64,000 nucleotides of DNA from JAWLHJ01 sp039587535 (GCA_039587535.1 JBDHIF010000005.1:55626-119625), one strand, 5' to 3'. Shown: positions 1 through 10,317, numbered from the stretch's first letter. A program made the numbers and translations. Notes: generated from the letters alone by a model not told the origin.

Positions 1-666
1 TGGACGGCCATGGCCCGGGAGCTCGCGCATCAGCTCGGTACGCCGCTTTCGTCGCTGCAGGGGTGGCTGGAGGTCCTCAGGCTTCGCCCCGACGAACGGC
101 CCGGCTCGTTGGATGAGGCAGAGGTGGCCGACGCGATCGGCGAGGACGTGGAGCGACTGGAGCGGATCAGCCATCGGTTCGAGCTCATCGGGCGAGAGCC
201 CGAGCTGCAAAGCCTTTCCGTCCGCCAGGTCGTGGGGGATCTGGAACAGTATCTTGCTGCGCGGATTCCGCGGCTGACTCGGAAAGGCGTGGAGCTGTTG
301 GTGGACGTCCCACCCGGATTGCCCCGCATCATGGGCAACGAGGTCTTGCTGATGTGGGCACTGGAGAACGTCGTCAAGAATGCGCTCGACGCCCTGGCGG
401 GGCGGGGAGGGAAGATCACCATCTATGCGCGAGAAGTCGGCGGGAGATGGGTCAGCCTGCGGATTCGGGATACGGGACCCGGCGTGGATCCGACGGTGAG
501 GGACAAGATCTTCGAGCCGGGTGTGAGCTCCAAAAAGGGTGGGTGGGGCGTGGGCCTCGCCCTCTCGAGGCGCATCGTGGAAGGGGTACACGGGGGGCGG
601 ATCGAGCTCCTCGAGGGCATGGAAGGCACGACCTTCCAGATCCGGCTGCCCATCGCGGATACCTGA
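1..666 (+). CDS. Sensor histidine kinase, C-terminal part (5' end outside window)
   Basis: The reading frame is open from base 1, so the gene begins upstream. The visible 221 residues hold the whole transmitter core. The H-box is near the left edge (ELAHQLGTPL, phospho-acceptor His at residue 10, bases 28-30). The N-box is NVVKNALDAL, G1 is DTGPGVD, the F-box lies around KIFEPG, and G2 is GWGVGLALSRRI. The protein would autophosphorylate on His and pass phosphate to a response regulator; the sensing domain is not visible. A 25-bp gap separates it from the helicase gene, so the two may be cotranscribed. No response regulator gene lies downstream, so the partner must be upstream or elsewhere. 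Confidence 0.9.
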   Translation, partial: WTAMARELAHQLGTPLSSLQGWLEVLRLRPDERPGSLDEAEVADAIGEDVERLERISHRFELIGREPELQSLSVRQVVGDLEQYLAARIPRLTRKGVELLVDVPPGLPRIMGNEVLLMWALENVVKNALDALAGRGGKITIYAREVGGRWVSLRIRDTGPGVDPTVRDKIFEPGVSSKKGGWGVGLALSRRIVEGVHGGRIELLEGMEGTTFQIRLPIADT

Positions 667-691
667 TGACTGAGAGACGATCGATCCGAGC

Positions 692-2956
692 ATGAGCGTT
701 CACCTGGAGGGGCTCAATCCCGAACAGCGGGAGGCGACCGAGCACGTGGAAGGGCCGCTTCTGGTTCTGGCGGGTGCTGGTTCCGGGAAGACGCGCGTGC
801 TCACGACACGGATATGCCACCTCATCCACGAGCACGGCGTCCCGCCGGATCGCATTCTGGCCGTGACCTTCACGAACAAGGCTGCCGGCGAGATGCGCGA
901 GCGCATCGGGCGCATGCTGGGTGCCGATCCCAGGGGGATGTGGGTTGGGACGTTCCACGCCCTCGGGGCTCGCCTGCTTCGGCGCCACGTGGACCGCTTG
1001 GGATGGGATCGATCCTTCAGCATCTTCGACGCCGATCAGTCCCTGCGCCTCGTGAAGAGCGTCCAGGAGGCAGTGGGTATCGACCCGAAGCGATGGAATC
1101 CCAAGGCCATCCGCGGGGAGATGAGCAACGCCAAGAACCAGCTCGTGACCGCGCAGCGATTCGCGATGGACAACGATGGTTCCTTCGATCTCTTCGCGCG
1201 CACGGTGGCCAAGGTATATCCCGAGTATCAGAAGGCGCTCGAGCACCAGAACGCATTCGATTTCGACGATCTGCTGATGAAGCCCGTGGAGTTGTTCGAG
1301 CAGGTGCCAGCCCTCCTCGAGCAGTACCAGGAGCGCTTCCAGTTCATCCTCGTAGACGAGTACCAGGACACGAACCGGGCGCAGTATCGCTTCGTCGAGC
1401 TGCTGGCGGCCCGGCACGGTAACCTCATGGTCGTCGGGGATGATGACCAATCCATCTACGGGTGGCGGGGGGCTGACATCCGAAACATCCTCGACTTCGA
1501 GGAGGGCTTTCCGGGCGCGCGCACGGTTCGGCTGGAGCGGAACTACCGCTCGACGCAGTCGATTCTCGACGCGGCCAATCACGTCATCGCGGAGAACGTG
1601 GACCGGAAGGGTAAGACCCTTCGCACAGAGCGCACCGGTGGTGATCCCACCACCGTGGTGGAGACGTTCGACGAGACCGACGAGGCGCGATGGATCGTCT
1701 CGGACCTGGAGACACGTGTCCGTGACGTGCCCCATTGGTCCTACGGAGACGCGGCGGTGCTGTACCGCACCAACGCGCAGGCTCGGGCCCTCGAAGACGC
1801 GTTCAGGCGAGAGGGAGTCCCCTATCAGGTGATCGGCAGCGTGCGATTCTACGAACGCCGCGAGATCCAGGACGTCCTCGGGTATCTTCGCCTGATTTCC
1901 AACCCCCGGGACGAGATCGCCTTCCGCCGTGTCGTGAACTATCCGCGTCGCGGGATCGGACTGACCTCGCTGGAGCATCTCCGGAGATGGGCGTCCAGCC
2001 GGGGGTTGTCCCTCCTCGAAGCCGCCGAGCGTGCCGAGGAGATCATGGAGATCCGTGCCGCCGCCACGCGCTCCCTCGTTCGCTTTGCGGACCTGGTTCG
2101 TGAGTTCAGCATCCGCGCTGCTCAGGTGAGCGTAGGCGAGCTTCTGGAGGAGCTCGTCGAGCACCTCGACCTGCTGCGCCACCTTCAGGACGAAGGACCC
2201 GAGGGAGAGGATCGCGCCCGGAACGTAGCCGAGCTCATCGCTGGCGCGGTGGACTTCGACGCGGCCACTGCCACAGCGGTGGAGCAAGAAGATCAGGATC
2301 GGTTCACGGAGCTCGATCTATACCTCCAACAGGTCGCGCTGGTGGCCGACGTCGACAAGCTGGATCCCGATTCGGATGCCGTGACGCTCATGACCCTCCA
2401 CAACGCGAAGGGCCTGGAGTTCCCGTTGGTCTACATCGCCGGAATGGAAGAGGGCTTGTTCCCGCTCGGGCGGGCGTACGACGATCCGTCCGCCCTGGAG
2501 GAGGAGCGGAGACTGTTCTACGTGGGCATCACGAGAGCCGAAGACAAGCTGACTCTGAGCTGGGCACGGCAGCGTCGGCGCGCTGGAGACTTCAACCACA
2601 ACACACGGTCGTCCTTCGTGGATGCGGTGCCGGAGACGCTGCTTGAGGAGCGCCGGAGCGAACGGCTCGAGCTCCTGAGATCCGGCACCCCCCACCGCGG
2701 CCGCGGCCACCGAACCTCCTTCGGGGGCTCGCACTATCGCGATACCACGTACGAGCCGGATCCCGACCTGGGCATGAACCAGGATTTGCCGCGTTTCGCT
2801 CCGGGCGAGCGGGTCCTGCACGCCACATTCGGGTCCGGGGCGGTCGTGGAGGTCACCGGCTTCGGTCGTGACCTCAAGGTGACCGTGGACTTCGATGACG
2901 TGGGCCGCAAGAGGCTGCTCGCGCGATATGCCTCGCTGGAGAAGGACTGGCCATGA
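692..2956 (+). CDS. pcrA: ATP-dependent DNA helicase, PcrA/UvrD family
   Basis: 754-aa superfamily 1A 3'-5' DNA helicase for nucleotide-excision and mismatch repair and for clearing stalled forks and RecA filaments. All motifs are visible in order: Q-motif region LNPEQREA, Walker A AGAGSGKT (about 28-34), TFTNKAA, Walker B DEYQDTN, GDDDQSIYGWRGA, LERNYRS, LMTLHNAKGLEF and FYVGITRA. The C-terminus (FGSGAVVEVTGFG) looks like the Tudor-like PcrA tail that contacts RNA polymerase, which favours PcrA over Rep. The length is usual. The stop overlaps the gatC start by 4 nt (ATGA), so helicase and amidotransferase genes are probably translated from one message. Confidence 0.95.
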   Translation: MSVHLEGLNPEQREATEHVEGPLLVLAGAGSGKTRVLTTRICHLIHEHGVPPDRILAVTFTNKAAGEMRERIGRMLGADPRGMWVGTFHALGARLLRRHVDRLGWDRSFSIFDADQSLRLVKSVQEAVGIDPKRWNPKAIRGEMSNAKNQLVTAQRFAMDNDGSFDLFARTVAKVYPEYQKALEHQNAFDFDDLLMKPVELFEQVPALLEQYQERFQFILVDEYQDTNRAQYRFVELLAARHGNLMVVGDDDQSIYGWRGADIRNILDFEEGFPGARTVRLERNYRSTQSILDAANHVIAENVDRKGKTLRTERTGGDPTTVVETFDETDEARWIVSDLETRVRDVPHWSYGDAAVLYRTNAQARALEDAFRREGVPYQVIGSVRFYERREIQDVLGYLRLISNPRDEIAFRRVVNYPRRGIGLTSLEHLRRWASSRGLSLLEAAERAEEIMEIRAAATRSLVRFADLVREFSIRAAQVSVGELLEELVEHLDLLRHLQDEGPEGEDRARNVAELIAGAVDFDAATATAVEQEDQDRFTELDLYLQQVALVADVDKLDPDSDAVTLMTLHNAKGLEFPLVYIAGMEEGLFPLGRAYDDPSALEEERRLFYVGITRAEDKLTLSWARQRRRAGDFNHNTRSSFVDAVPETLLEERRSERLELLRSGTPHRGRGHRTSFGGSHYRDTTYEPDPDLGMNQDLPRFAPGERVLHATFGSGAVVEVTGFGRDLKVTVDFDDVGRKRLLARYASLEKDWP

Positions 2957-3270
2957 GCGTGGATCGGGACGAGGTGCTCCGCATTGCGGGACTCGCGAAG
3001 CTCCGTCTGGACGAAGATGAGCTCGAGCGCATGACGGGGGACTTGAACTCGATCCTCGGGCACGTCGACACCCTCGCGGAGCTGGAGGAGGAGGACGTCC
3101 CCCGTGAGGAGGAACGCGCTGAGGGACGCCGGTCCACGCGGTCCGGCGAGAAGACCGACGCAGAGCCTGGACGTCTTGATCCGTCGACTATGGCACCTTC
3201 TTTTCGCGACGGGTTCTTCGTGGTGCCGCCGCCGCCGGGGTTCGAGGTCGGAGGGGGAGGCGAGTCGTGA
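2953..3270 (+). CDS. gatC: Asp-tRNA(Asn)/Glu-tRNA(Gln) amidotransferase subunit C
   Basis: 105-aa small subunit of GatCAB, which converts misacylated Glu-tRNA(Gln) and Asp-tRNA(Asn) to the amidated forms. GatC wraps around GatA and stabilises the GatA-GatB contact. The N-terminus shows the family pattern: VDRDEVLRIAGLAKLRLDEDE followed by LNSILGHVDTL. The tail (KTDAEPGRLDPSTM then FRDGFFVVPPP) matches the usual GatC ending (D...aP...dgff.vP), with a run of prolines before the stop. It overlaps pcrA by 4 nt (ATGA) and gatA by 4 nt (GTGA), so translation is coupled in the order C-A-B. Confidence 0.93.
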   Translation: MSVDRDEVLRIAGLAKLRLDEDELERMTGDLNSILGHVDTLAELEEEDVPREEERAEGRRSTRSGEKTDAEPGRLDPSTMAPSFRDGFFVVPPPPGFEVGGGGES

Positions 3271-4606
3271 GCTCGGACTTGCTGGAGATCATCCGCGAAG
3301 CGGAGGAATCGGAAGGCGGGGTGAACGCCTTCCTGTCGCTCGCGGAAGCGGTACCGGCCGGCGAGCCCACCGGGCCCTTGGCGGGTGTCCCAGTTGCGGT
3401 GAAGGACAATATCGCGACCAGGGGGTTGCCTACCACATGTGGCTCCAGGCTCCTCGAGGATTACGTCTCGCCTTTCGAGGCCACTGCCGTGCGGAGGCTC
3501 ACCGAGGCCGGGGCATGGGTGGTGGGGAAGACGAACATGGACGAGTTCGGCATGGGCTCCTCCAGCGAGAACTCCGCTTTTGGTCCCGTGCGGAATCCCC
3601 ATGATCCCGGAAGAGTGACCGGGGGGAGCTCCGGTGGCTCGGCGGCGGCGGTGGCCGCCGGATACGTGCGGATGGCCCTGGGTTCCGAAACGGGCGGATC
3701 CGTGCGACAGCCGGCGGCGTTCTGTGGCGTTGTCGGAATCAAGCCCACCTACGGAAGAGTGAGTCGTTACGGATTGGTGGCCTTCGCGTCGTCCATGGAC
3801 CAGATCGGGGCGTTTGGCAGGACGGTGGAGGACGCCGCTCGACTGTTGGAGGCGGTCGCGGGGCACGACCCACTTGATGCCACCTCGGCGGACGTCGCTC
3901 CGCCCGCTCTGACGGCGGCGACCAAGCGCGGCGTGGCCGGTCTCGTGATCGGCGTGCCGGAGGAGTATTTTCCAGAGTCTCTGGACCCCGGGATTCGTGC
4001 GCTCGTCGAGGACGCTCTGGCCCGTCTGGAGAAGGAGGGTGCCGAGCTCCGGAGCGTGTCGCTCCGTCACACTCGCTTCGCCATCCCCACCTATTACGTC
4101 CTCGCGCCGGCGGAGGCGTCGAGCAACCTCTCCCGGTTCGACGGCGTGCGCTATGGTCGGCGCGCCGGCGCGGACGAGATCGGTGCGATGTACGAGGAGA
4201 CCCGCTCGGCCGGCTTCGGAGCGGAAGTCAAGCGCCGGATCATGCTTGGCACCTACGTGCTGTCGGCCGGCTACTACGATCGTTACTACGGGCGCGCCGA
4301 GCGCGCTCGAGCCTACATCACGCAGGACTTCCGCACGGTGTTCTCAGAGGGAGTGGACGTGCTCTTCACGCCCACCACGCCCACGACGGCGTTTTCGCTG
4401 GGGGCACGGGTGGACGATCCAGTCCAGATGTACCTCTCCGATGTGTTCACGGTGACGGCGAATCTGGCGGGCATTCCGGGGATGTCCGTGCCGGTCGGGA
4501 TCCTGGACGGTCTGCCGGTCGGAGGGCAGATCCTTGCCCCCTGGTGGCGGGAGGATACCGCCGTCGCGGTCGGCGCTGTGCTCGAGGCCACGGGAGGGGA
4601 AGGACC

Positions 4607-4610
<4 letters not shown>
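3267..4610 (+). CDS. gatA: Asp-tRNA(Asn)/Glu-tRNA(Gln) amidotransferase subunit A
   Basis: 447-aa amidase-signature subunit that hydrolyses glutamine and channels ammonia to GatB. The Ser-cisSer-Lys triad is present: Lys46 in VAVKDNI, cis-Ser121 in GGSSGGSAAAVAAG and nucleophile Ser145 in ETGGSVRQPA. It is slightly shorter than the common ~485 aa, but no catalytic block is missing. It starts with GTG inside the gatC stop. The ATG of gatB overlaps its own stop (ATGA). A glutamine-dependent amidase of other specificity is excluded by the flanking gatC and gatB. Confidence 0.96.
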
Positions 4611-6037
<1,427 letters not shown>

Positions 6038-6062
6038 CCGTCGCCGATGCACCAATAGAAAG

Positions 6063-6079
6063 GGGGCGCGGCACGCCCC
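6063..6079 (-). terminator. Probable intrinsic terminator of the minus-strand phospholipase-like gene
   Basis: A 6-bp perfect GC stem (GGGGCG/CGCCCC, 5-nt loop) lies between two convergent genes. Read on the minus strand it is followed by a pyrimidine/T-rich stretch (CTTTCTATT), as expected for a terminator 37 nt after the minus-strand stop. On the plus strand it is not followed by T residues, so it is less convincing for gatB. Confidence 0.45.
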
Positions 6080-6115
6080 TGGAGGCGATCCGGGACCCGT
6101 CGGGCCGGCGTTTTC

Positions 6116-7117
6116 TCAGTCCCTCGACGCCTTCCCGCCCGCGGGTTCGGTGTCCGCGGCCGGAAACGGGGGGAGCGTGCGGCTGCCGGCGGTCCAGGAA
6201 GTGATGCCGGCGGCGAACTCCGGATCCTGCATCTGGGGCCAGTACAAAGACCGGTCCGTCGGCAAGGGGAAGAAGGCTTCGGCCATTTCTTCGAGCGCGT
6301 CGGGGTGGTCCGCCGTGTGATCCGCCAAGGCCCTCCGGCGGACCCTCTTGGCCAGCTTCAGGTTGACGTCGCCAACGGGATCGGCGTCCGCGGCTCGTGA
6401 GCTGCCGCGGTGGTTCAGGTATCCGATGACGCGCTCGAACGACACCTCGAAGTATCGATCCACCGTCGGATCCGGAAGATCGAAACGCGACTTGGCGAGG
6501 ACCTGGGAAAACACCTTCTGCCAACGTTCGTAACCCTGGAACTGGATCATTCCGCGGAAGATCCGCCGGTTTGTCTGAAAGCTGAAGATGGTCCGACTCA
6601 GTACGTCGTCGAACAGGGTGTCGGCCTCGCTGTGATCGTGGTCCATGACCACGTGGCGCGCCAGAGACAGGAAATCCTCACCGACATGCATGTCCATGCG
6701 GTGCTCCCAATACGCGTGCCCGAGTGCCTGCGTCGTGCTGGTGAGGAGCAGCTGCCTGGGCACGAATACATTGTGCGCGACGGTGTCCGCGGCCAGATGA
6801 GCCAGGTATCCATAGCCCACGGCGGCCAGACGCTCGTTCTCGGCGGAGGACAGGATCTCCTCTCCGATGGACCAGTCGTGACAGTGCCTTCCCGTCGGTA
6901 CGTACTTCTTGGCGAACGAGATGTCCGCAGCCACCGAGCCATAGAGGAAGTGAAGGGGGTAGCGTTCGAGGATGGCGCGAATGGCCGGGGGCACGAGGTA
7001 GAGCGACGTGAGCACCGCTTCTCCGAGAGCCACATGCGTCGCTGGCCCCCACGCCCACGCCGTGTCGGGTTCCACGAGCATCCAACCGACGGCGACCCAC
7101 GCTCCACGGCGGAGCAT
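6116..7117 (-). CDS. Secreted zinc-dependent phospholipase C-like protein
   Basis: Belongs to the zinc-dependent phospholipase C / S1-P1-type family, which uses Trp1, His and Asp residues to bind three zinc ions. After the signal peptide the mature protein would start close to WGPATHVALG, matching the essential N-terminal Trp and first His. Further His/Asp clusters (HDWSIG, YLAHLAADTVAH, HVVMDHDHSEAD) fit the metal ligands. The ATG at 7117 is chosen because it starts a credible signal peptide (MLRRGAWVAVGWML...AWA). An upstream in-frame ATG at 7225 would overlap the DUF948 gene by 14 nt but adds 36 charged residues before the signal. The substrate is unknown. It probably shares a transcript with the DUF948 gene. 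Confidence 0.7.
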   Translation of the reverse strand: MLRRGAWVAVGWMLVEPDTAWAWGPATHVALGEAVLTSLYLVPPAIRAILERYPLHFLYGSVAADISFAKKYVPTGRHCHDWSIGEEILSSAENERLAAVGYGYLAHLAADTVAHNVFVPRQLLLTSTTQALGHAYWEHRMDMHVGEDFLSLARHVVMDHDHSEADTLFDDVLSRTIFSFQTNRRIFRGMIQFQGYERWQKVFSQVLAKSRFDLPDPTVDRYFEVSFERVIGYLNHRGSSRAADADPVGDVNLKLAKRVRRRALADHTADHPDALEEMAEAFFPLPTDRSLYWPQMQDPEFAAGITSWTAGSRTLPPFPAADTEPAGGKASRD

Positions 7118-7211
7118 CCGCCCCAGCCGCTGCCGGTGACGTGGGGCCCGAAGCCTGCCGAGCTCGCCGACGTCACCCGATCGTCCCGAGCCCGACCCGG
7201 CGTCGGCTCGG

Positions 7212-7754
7212 CTACTGATCTGCATGAGGCAAACCGTCGTCGCTGACCGGCGGGACGGCCTCGGGCTCGCTAGAGTCCTCGGATCGCGAGGTCCCCCCTC
7301 TTCTGGCAACGGCGATGGATCGCGCGCCTTCGCGGATGCCATGGACGCCGGCGGCCGTGTCGAGGAACAGGACTTCGGCTTCCGCCTGTACGGTCTCGAG
7401 GAGCGCGTTGAACTCCTCCACCCGCGTCTCCATGTGGTCGGACGCCTGCTCCAGCCGCTCGCGCAGCGTCTCCACCGCGGCGGTGACGTGCCGAACGTCC
7501 GCGCGCAGCGTGTCCGTGATGGACTCTACATTGTCGGAGATACTACGGGCCCGGTCGGACACCGGCCCGAAGTTCTGCCTGACTCCAATACGAAGCTCCC
7601 GGATGGTGGAGCGGACTTCCAGAACGGTGAGGATCAGGACCACCGCCAGGACGATCACCGCGAGACCCGTGACCACGATGGCCAAGTCCGACGCGACACC
7701 GAGGGCGTCCCGCTGCAACACCACTTGAGGAACGGCTGCCTGGATCATGTGCAT
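7212..7754 (-). CDS. DUF948-like membrane-anchored coiled-coil protein
   Basis: About 180 aa. One N-terminal transmembrane segment (LAIVVTGLAVIVLAVVLILT) is followed by a long amphipathic helical region with regular heptads (VRSTIRELRIGVRQ through LETVQAEAEVLF) and a disordered tail. This layout matches DUF948 proteins, small membrane-anchored coiled-coils often near envelope genes; no biochemical role is known to me. ATG starts are possible at 7754 or 7748. A TACACT box lies a few bases upstream. The gene is divergent from murA, so the 127-bp gap between them must hold both promoters. Confidence 0.65.
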   Translation of the reverse strand: MHMIQAAVPQVVLQRDALGVASDLAIVVTGLAVIVLAVVLILTVLEVRSTIRELRIGVRQNFGPVSDRARSISDNVESITDTLRADVRHVTAAVETLRERLEQASDHMETRVEEFNALLETVQAEAEVLFLDTAAGVHGIREGARSIAVARRGGTSRSEDSSEPEAVPPVSDDGLPHADQ

Positions 7755-7881
7755 GCTGAAGTGTAACCAGCACTGTCCGTGTTTATCCAGGCATGCGGCA
7801 CGGACCTTGTCCGGTTGGTCGGGGTGCTACCCTCGTTCCTGCCAAGCCACCGTGCATCGATCATCTTCACCCCCCGAATCC

Positions 7882-9162
7882 ATGGGAAGCTTCCTCGTCG
7901 AAGGCGGACACCGGCTCCAGGGTCGGATCCGTCCCGCTGGCAACAAGAACGCAGCGCTGCCGTGTCTGGCGGCGACGGTGCTGGCCTCGGAGCCGGTTAC
8001 CCTCGAAAACGTTCCTCGTATCCGGGATGTCCTGACGTTCCTGGAGATCGTCGCTTCCCTCGGTGCGGATGTGCGCTGGGACGGGCCAAACGAGGTGACT
8101 GTGGACCCGCGCGGTGTCCGGAGTGGCGAGATCGATCGGGCTCTGGCCGAGCGCATCCGGGCGTCGCTTCTGTTGGCGGGACCGCTCCTGGCCCGCTTCG
8201 GAGACGTGGAGCTTCCGCCACCCGGTGGCGACGTGATCGGTCGCCGACGTCTGGACACGCATTTCCTGGCCTTCCAGGAGCTGGGCGCGGAGGTGGAGCT
8301 GAACGGGGGATTCCGGATCAGGGCCAAGAAGCTTCATGGTGGGGATTTCTTCCTGGACGAGCCCTCGGTCACCGGGACGGAGAACGCGGTCATGGCAGCC
8401 GTCATGGCGAAGGGACACACGAGAATCCGCAACGCCGCCGCCGAGCCTCACGTCCAGGACCTTTGCAGACTTCTGAGCGCCATGGGCGCCAAGATCTCCG
8501 GAGCGGGGACCCATGTGCTCGAGATCGACGGTGTCGACCGACTGGCCGGTGCTCGATACCGCATCGGTGCCGATCACATTGAAGCCGGGTCTTTCATCGG
8601 CTTGGCCGCCGTCACCGGAAGCGACCTGGTCGTGGAGCAGGCACCGATAGAACACATGGACTCCACCCTCATCGGGTTCCGGCGTCTGGGTATCGAATGC
8701 GAGATCCAGGGTGGAGACCTTCACGTGCGCGGGGCAGAGCCGCACCATGTGCAGGATGACGCCTACGGCCACGTCCCGAAGGTCGACGACGGCCCGTGGC
8801 CGGCGTTCCCGGCGGACCTGACGTCCATCGCGATCGTCGCAGCCACGCAGTGCCATGGGACGGTGCTGGTCCACGAGAAGATGTTCGAATCCCGCATGTA
8901 CTTCACGGACAAGCTCGTGGGTCTGGGTGCGTCCATCATCCTCTGTGATCCCCACCGGGCCGTCGTGGTCGGTCCCACCCGACTCAGGGGCGGGGTCGTG
9001 GAGAGCCCCGACATCCGTGCTGGGATGGCCCTGCTCATCGCGGCGCTGGGTGCTCACGGAACCAGCCGTATCGGCAACATCCACCAGATCGAGCGCGGGT
9101 ACGAGCGTATCGACGAGCGCCTGGCCGCGATCGGGGCCCGTGTCGAGCGCATCGATGATTGA
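7882..9162 (+). CDS. murA: UDP-N-acetylglucosamine 1-carboxyvinyltransferase with Asp117 in place of catalytic Cys
   Basis: 426-aa EPSP-synthase-fold enzyme for the first committed step of peptidoglycan synthesis: transfer of enolpyruvate from PEP to UDP-GlcNAc in the cytoplasm. Family marks: PAGNKNAALP (UDP-GlcNAc/PEP Lys-Asn pair), RASLLLAGPLLARFG, PGG-D-VIGRR, FPADLTS (general base Asp) and DIRAGMALLIAAL. The residue normally Cys (Cys115 in E. coli) is Asp117, as in Mycobacterium tuberculosis MurA, where the change makes the enzyme insensitive to fosfomycin. ATG 7882 begins the conserved MGSFLVEGGHRL; the frame is open upstream but non-conserved. It stands alone, divergent from the DUF948 gene. 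Confidence 0.93.
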   Translation: MGSFLVEGGHRLQGRIRPAGNKNAALPCLAATVLASEPVTLENVPRIRDVLTFLEIVASLGADVRWDGPNEVTVDPRGVRSGEIDRALAERIRASLLLAGPLLARFGDVELPPPGGDVIGRRRLDTHFLAFQELGAEVELNGGFRIRAKKLHGGDFFLDEPSVTGTENAVMAAVMAKGHTRIRNAAAEPHVQDLCRLLSAMGAKISGAGTHVLEIDGVDRLAGARYRIGADHIEAGSFIGLAAVTGSDLVVEQAPIEHMDSTLIGFRRLGIECEIQGGDLHVRGAEPHHVQDDAYGHVPKVDDGPWPAFPADLTSIAIVAATQCHGTVLVHEKMFESRMYFTDKLVGLGASIILCDPHRAVVVGPTRLRGGVVESPDIRAGMALLIAALGAHGTSRIGNIHQIERGYERIDERLAAIGARVERIDD

Positions 9163-9300
9163 GTGTGTGCCCCGCAGACCCGCTGGCAGTGGAACCGCCG
9201 ACTGGTCCCGACACCTTATGGGGCGAACCTTTTCGCCGCCTCGTGCGTAAGGTCAATGCAATGGTAGCATCGACGATGCCCTTAGGCTGAGGAGACTTGA

Positions 9301-9633
9301 ATGAGCGACAGCGGTGACACGCGCAGGCAGGGACCGAAGGAGCGCGTTTCCGAGAGCATTCGGCAGGGGATTGGAGTCCTCTCTGCCTTCAAAGAAGCGT
9401 TGGAGGAGACGATTCAGGAGGCGAGGGATCGCGGAGACCTGTCGACGGAGCGCGCAAAACAGGTGATGCGGGATGCCCTTGACCGTGCACAGAGCGCAGC
9501 AGGCGACGCCAAGGAGCGCCTCGACTTTGTGCACCAGTCGGAGCTCGACGACTTGCGGGCAGAGCTCGACACGCTCCGGGCGCGGGTCTCGGCCCTGGAG
9601 GCTGAGAGGGGCGGGGAGGGGTCGGGCACCTGA
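9301..9633 (+). CDS. Small phasin-like coiled-coil protein
   Basis: 110 aa, highly charged and predicted almost wholly helical. A central block (SIRQGIGVLSAFKEALEETI then ARDRGDLSTERAKQVM) is followed by a C-terminal leucine-heptad coiled coil (LDDLRAELDTLRARVSALEAE). This pattern resembles the phasin/PhaI-type granule-associated proteins and related short regulators, but similarity at this length is weak and no PHA gene is nearby. A clear ribosome site (GAGGAG) precedes ATG 9301. It stands in its own short unit between murA and the rimP promoter. The function is not established. Confidence 0.6.
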   Translation: MSDSGDTRRQGPKERVSESIRQGIGVLSAFKEALEETIQEARDRGDLSTERAKQVMRDALDRAQSAAGDAKERLDFVHQSELDDLRAELDTLRARVSALEAERGGEGSGT

Positions 9634-9655
9634 TTCCAGCCGACCCTGGGGCGGC

Positions 9656-9684
9656 TTGAGACGGGCCCGGGCTTCCCTTATATT
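9656..9684 (+). promoter_or_regulatory. Sigma-70 type promoter for the rimP-nusA-infB operon
   Basis: TTGAGA (9656-9661), a 17-bp spacer and TATATT (9679-9684) form the best vegetative promoter I can see in the window. Transcription would begin near 9691, giving a leader of about 135 nt before the rimP ATG at 9826. Confidence 0.75.
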
Positions 9685-9726
9685 CCGCAGTCCGGACAAC
9701 GGGCTGGTGCGGGTCCGGTTTCAACG

Positions 9727-9757
9727 AAGTGGGGGAGGAGGTCGCCCCCGCTTTTTT
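9727..9757 (+). terminator. Leader terminator/attenuator upstream of rimP
   Basis: A stem of GTGGGGG (9729-9735) with CCCCCGC (9745-9751), extendable by A-U pairs at 9727-9728, has a 9-nt loop and is followed at once by six T residues (9752-9757). It lies between the promoter at 9656 and rimP, with no gene before it, so it must act as a conditional terminator of the operon. An upstream pair CCGGAC (9692-9697)/GTCCGG (9713-9718) could be part of an alternative fold. Many bacteria carry a comparable terminator ahead of rimP-nusA, thought to allow autogenous control through NusA. Confidence 0.75.
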
Positions 9758-9825
9758 GTTCGAAGTATCTGGGGTTCGTCGCTTTCCGCGGCGTGCCCCT
9801 TGGTTTTGATAGGGGGGTGTGTTCC

Positions 9826-10317
9826 ATGCGGGTCGTGCCGGAGATCGCCGAGGAGCTGGAGGAGCGCGTGAGCGCCCTGGGCTTCGATTTGGTGGACGTC
9901 CGGTGGGGCGGCACGGGGAGGCGCCCGCTCCTCAAGCTTCGTATCGATCGACCCGGGGACAGCCCCGGTCAGGGGGTCGCCGTGGAGGATTGTGCGACCG
10001 TGAGTCGGGCTCTGGAACCTTGGTTGGACGAGCACGAGTCGCTCTCGAATCGGTACACGCTAGAGGTGTCGTCCCCGGGCGTTGATCGCCCGTTGGTGCG
10101 CCCGCAGGACTACCGACGATTCCGCGGCGAGCAGGTCGTGGTTCAGGAAGCGGCCGCGCCGCATGGCGAGCAGCGCCGCCTCGAGGGTGAGCTGCTCGGC
10201 CTTGAAGAGACGGGTGAGGGTGGTGGGAGCGTTCGGCTGAAGCTGCCGGGAGGCAACGAGGTCGGCGTCCCCTTGGATCGGATTCGGAAAGCGAACCTCG
10301 TGTTCAAGTGGAAGTGA
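9826..10317 (+). CDS. rimP: Ribosome maturation factor RimP
   Basis: 163-aa factor needed for 30S subunit maturation. Family pattern: an N-terminal alpha/beta domain (LGFDLVDVRWGG...LKLRIDRP), the strongly conserved segment around SRALEPWLDEHE then YTLEVSSPGVDRPL, and an SH3-like C-terminal domain ending in IRKANLVFKWK. ATG 9826 is chosen because AGGGGGG (9811-9816) lies 9 nt upstream and the frame before it is not conserved (a start at 9793 is possible but would overlap this site). It is the first gene of the rimP-nusA-infB operon and follows the attenuator leader. Confidence 0.93.
   Translation: MRVVPEIAEELEERVSALGFDLVDVRWGGTGRRPLLKLRIDRPGDSPGQGVAVEDCATVSRALEPWLDEHESLSNRYTLEVSSPGVDRPLVRPQDYRRFRGEQVVVQEAAAPHGEQRRLEGELLGLEETGEGGGSVRLKLPGGNEVGVPLDRIRKANLVFKWK

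Noticed and set aside
452..2287. 611-codon open frame antisense to the helicase gene
   Set aside because: Translation has no recognisable domain and codon pattern of an antisense shadow.
9222..9237. GGCGAA-CCTT-TTCGCC hairpin after murA
   Set aside because: Only six base pairs, no T tract, and 60 bp past the stop; insufficient for a terminator call.
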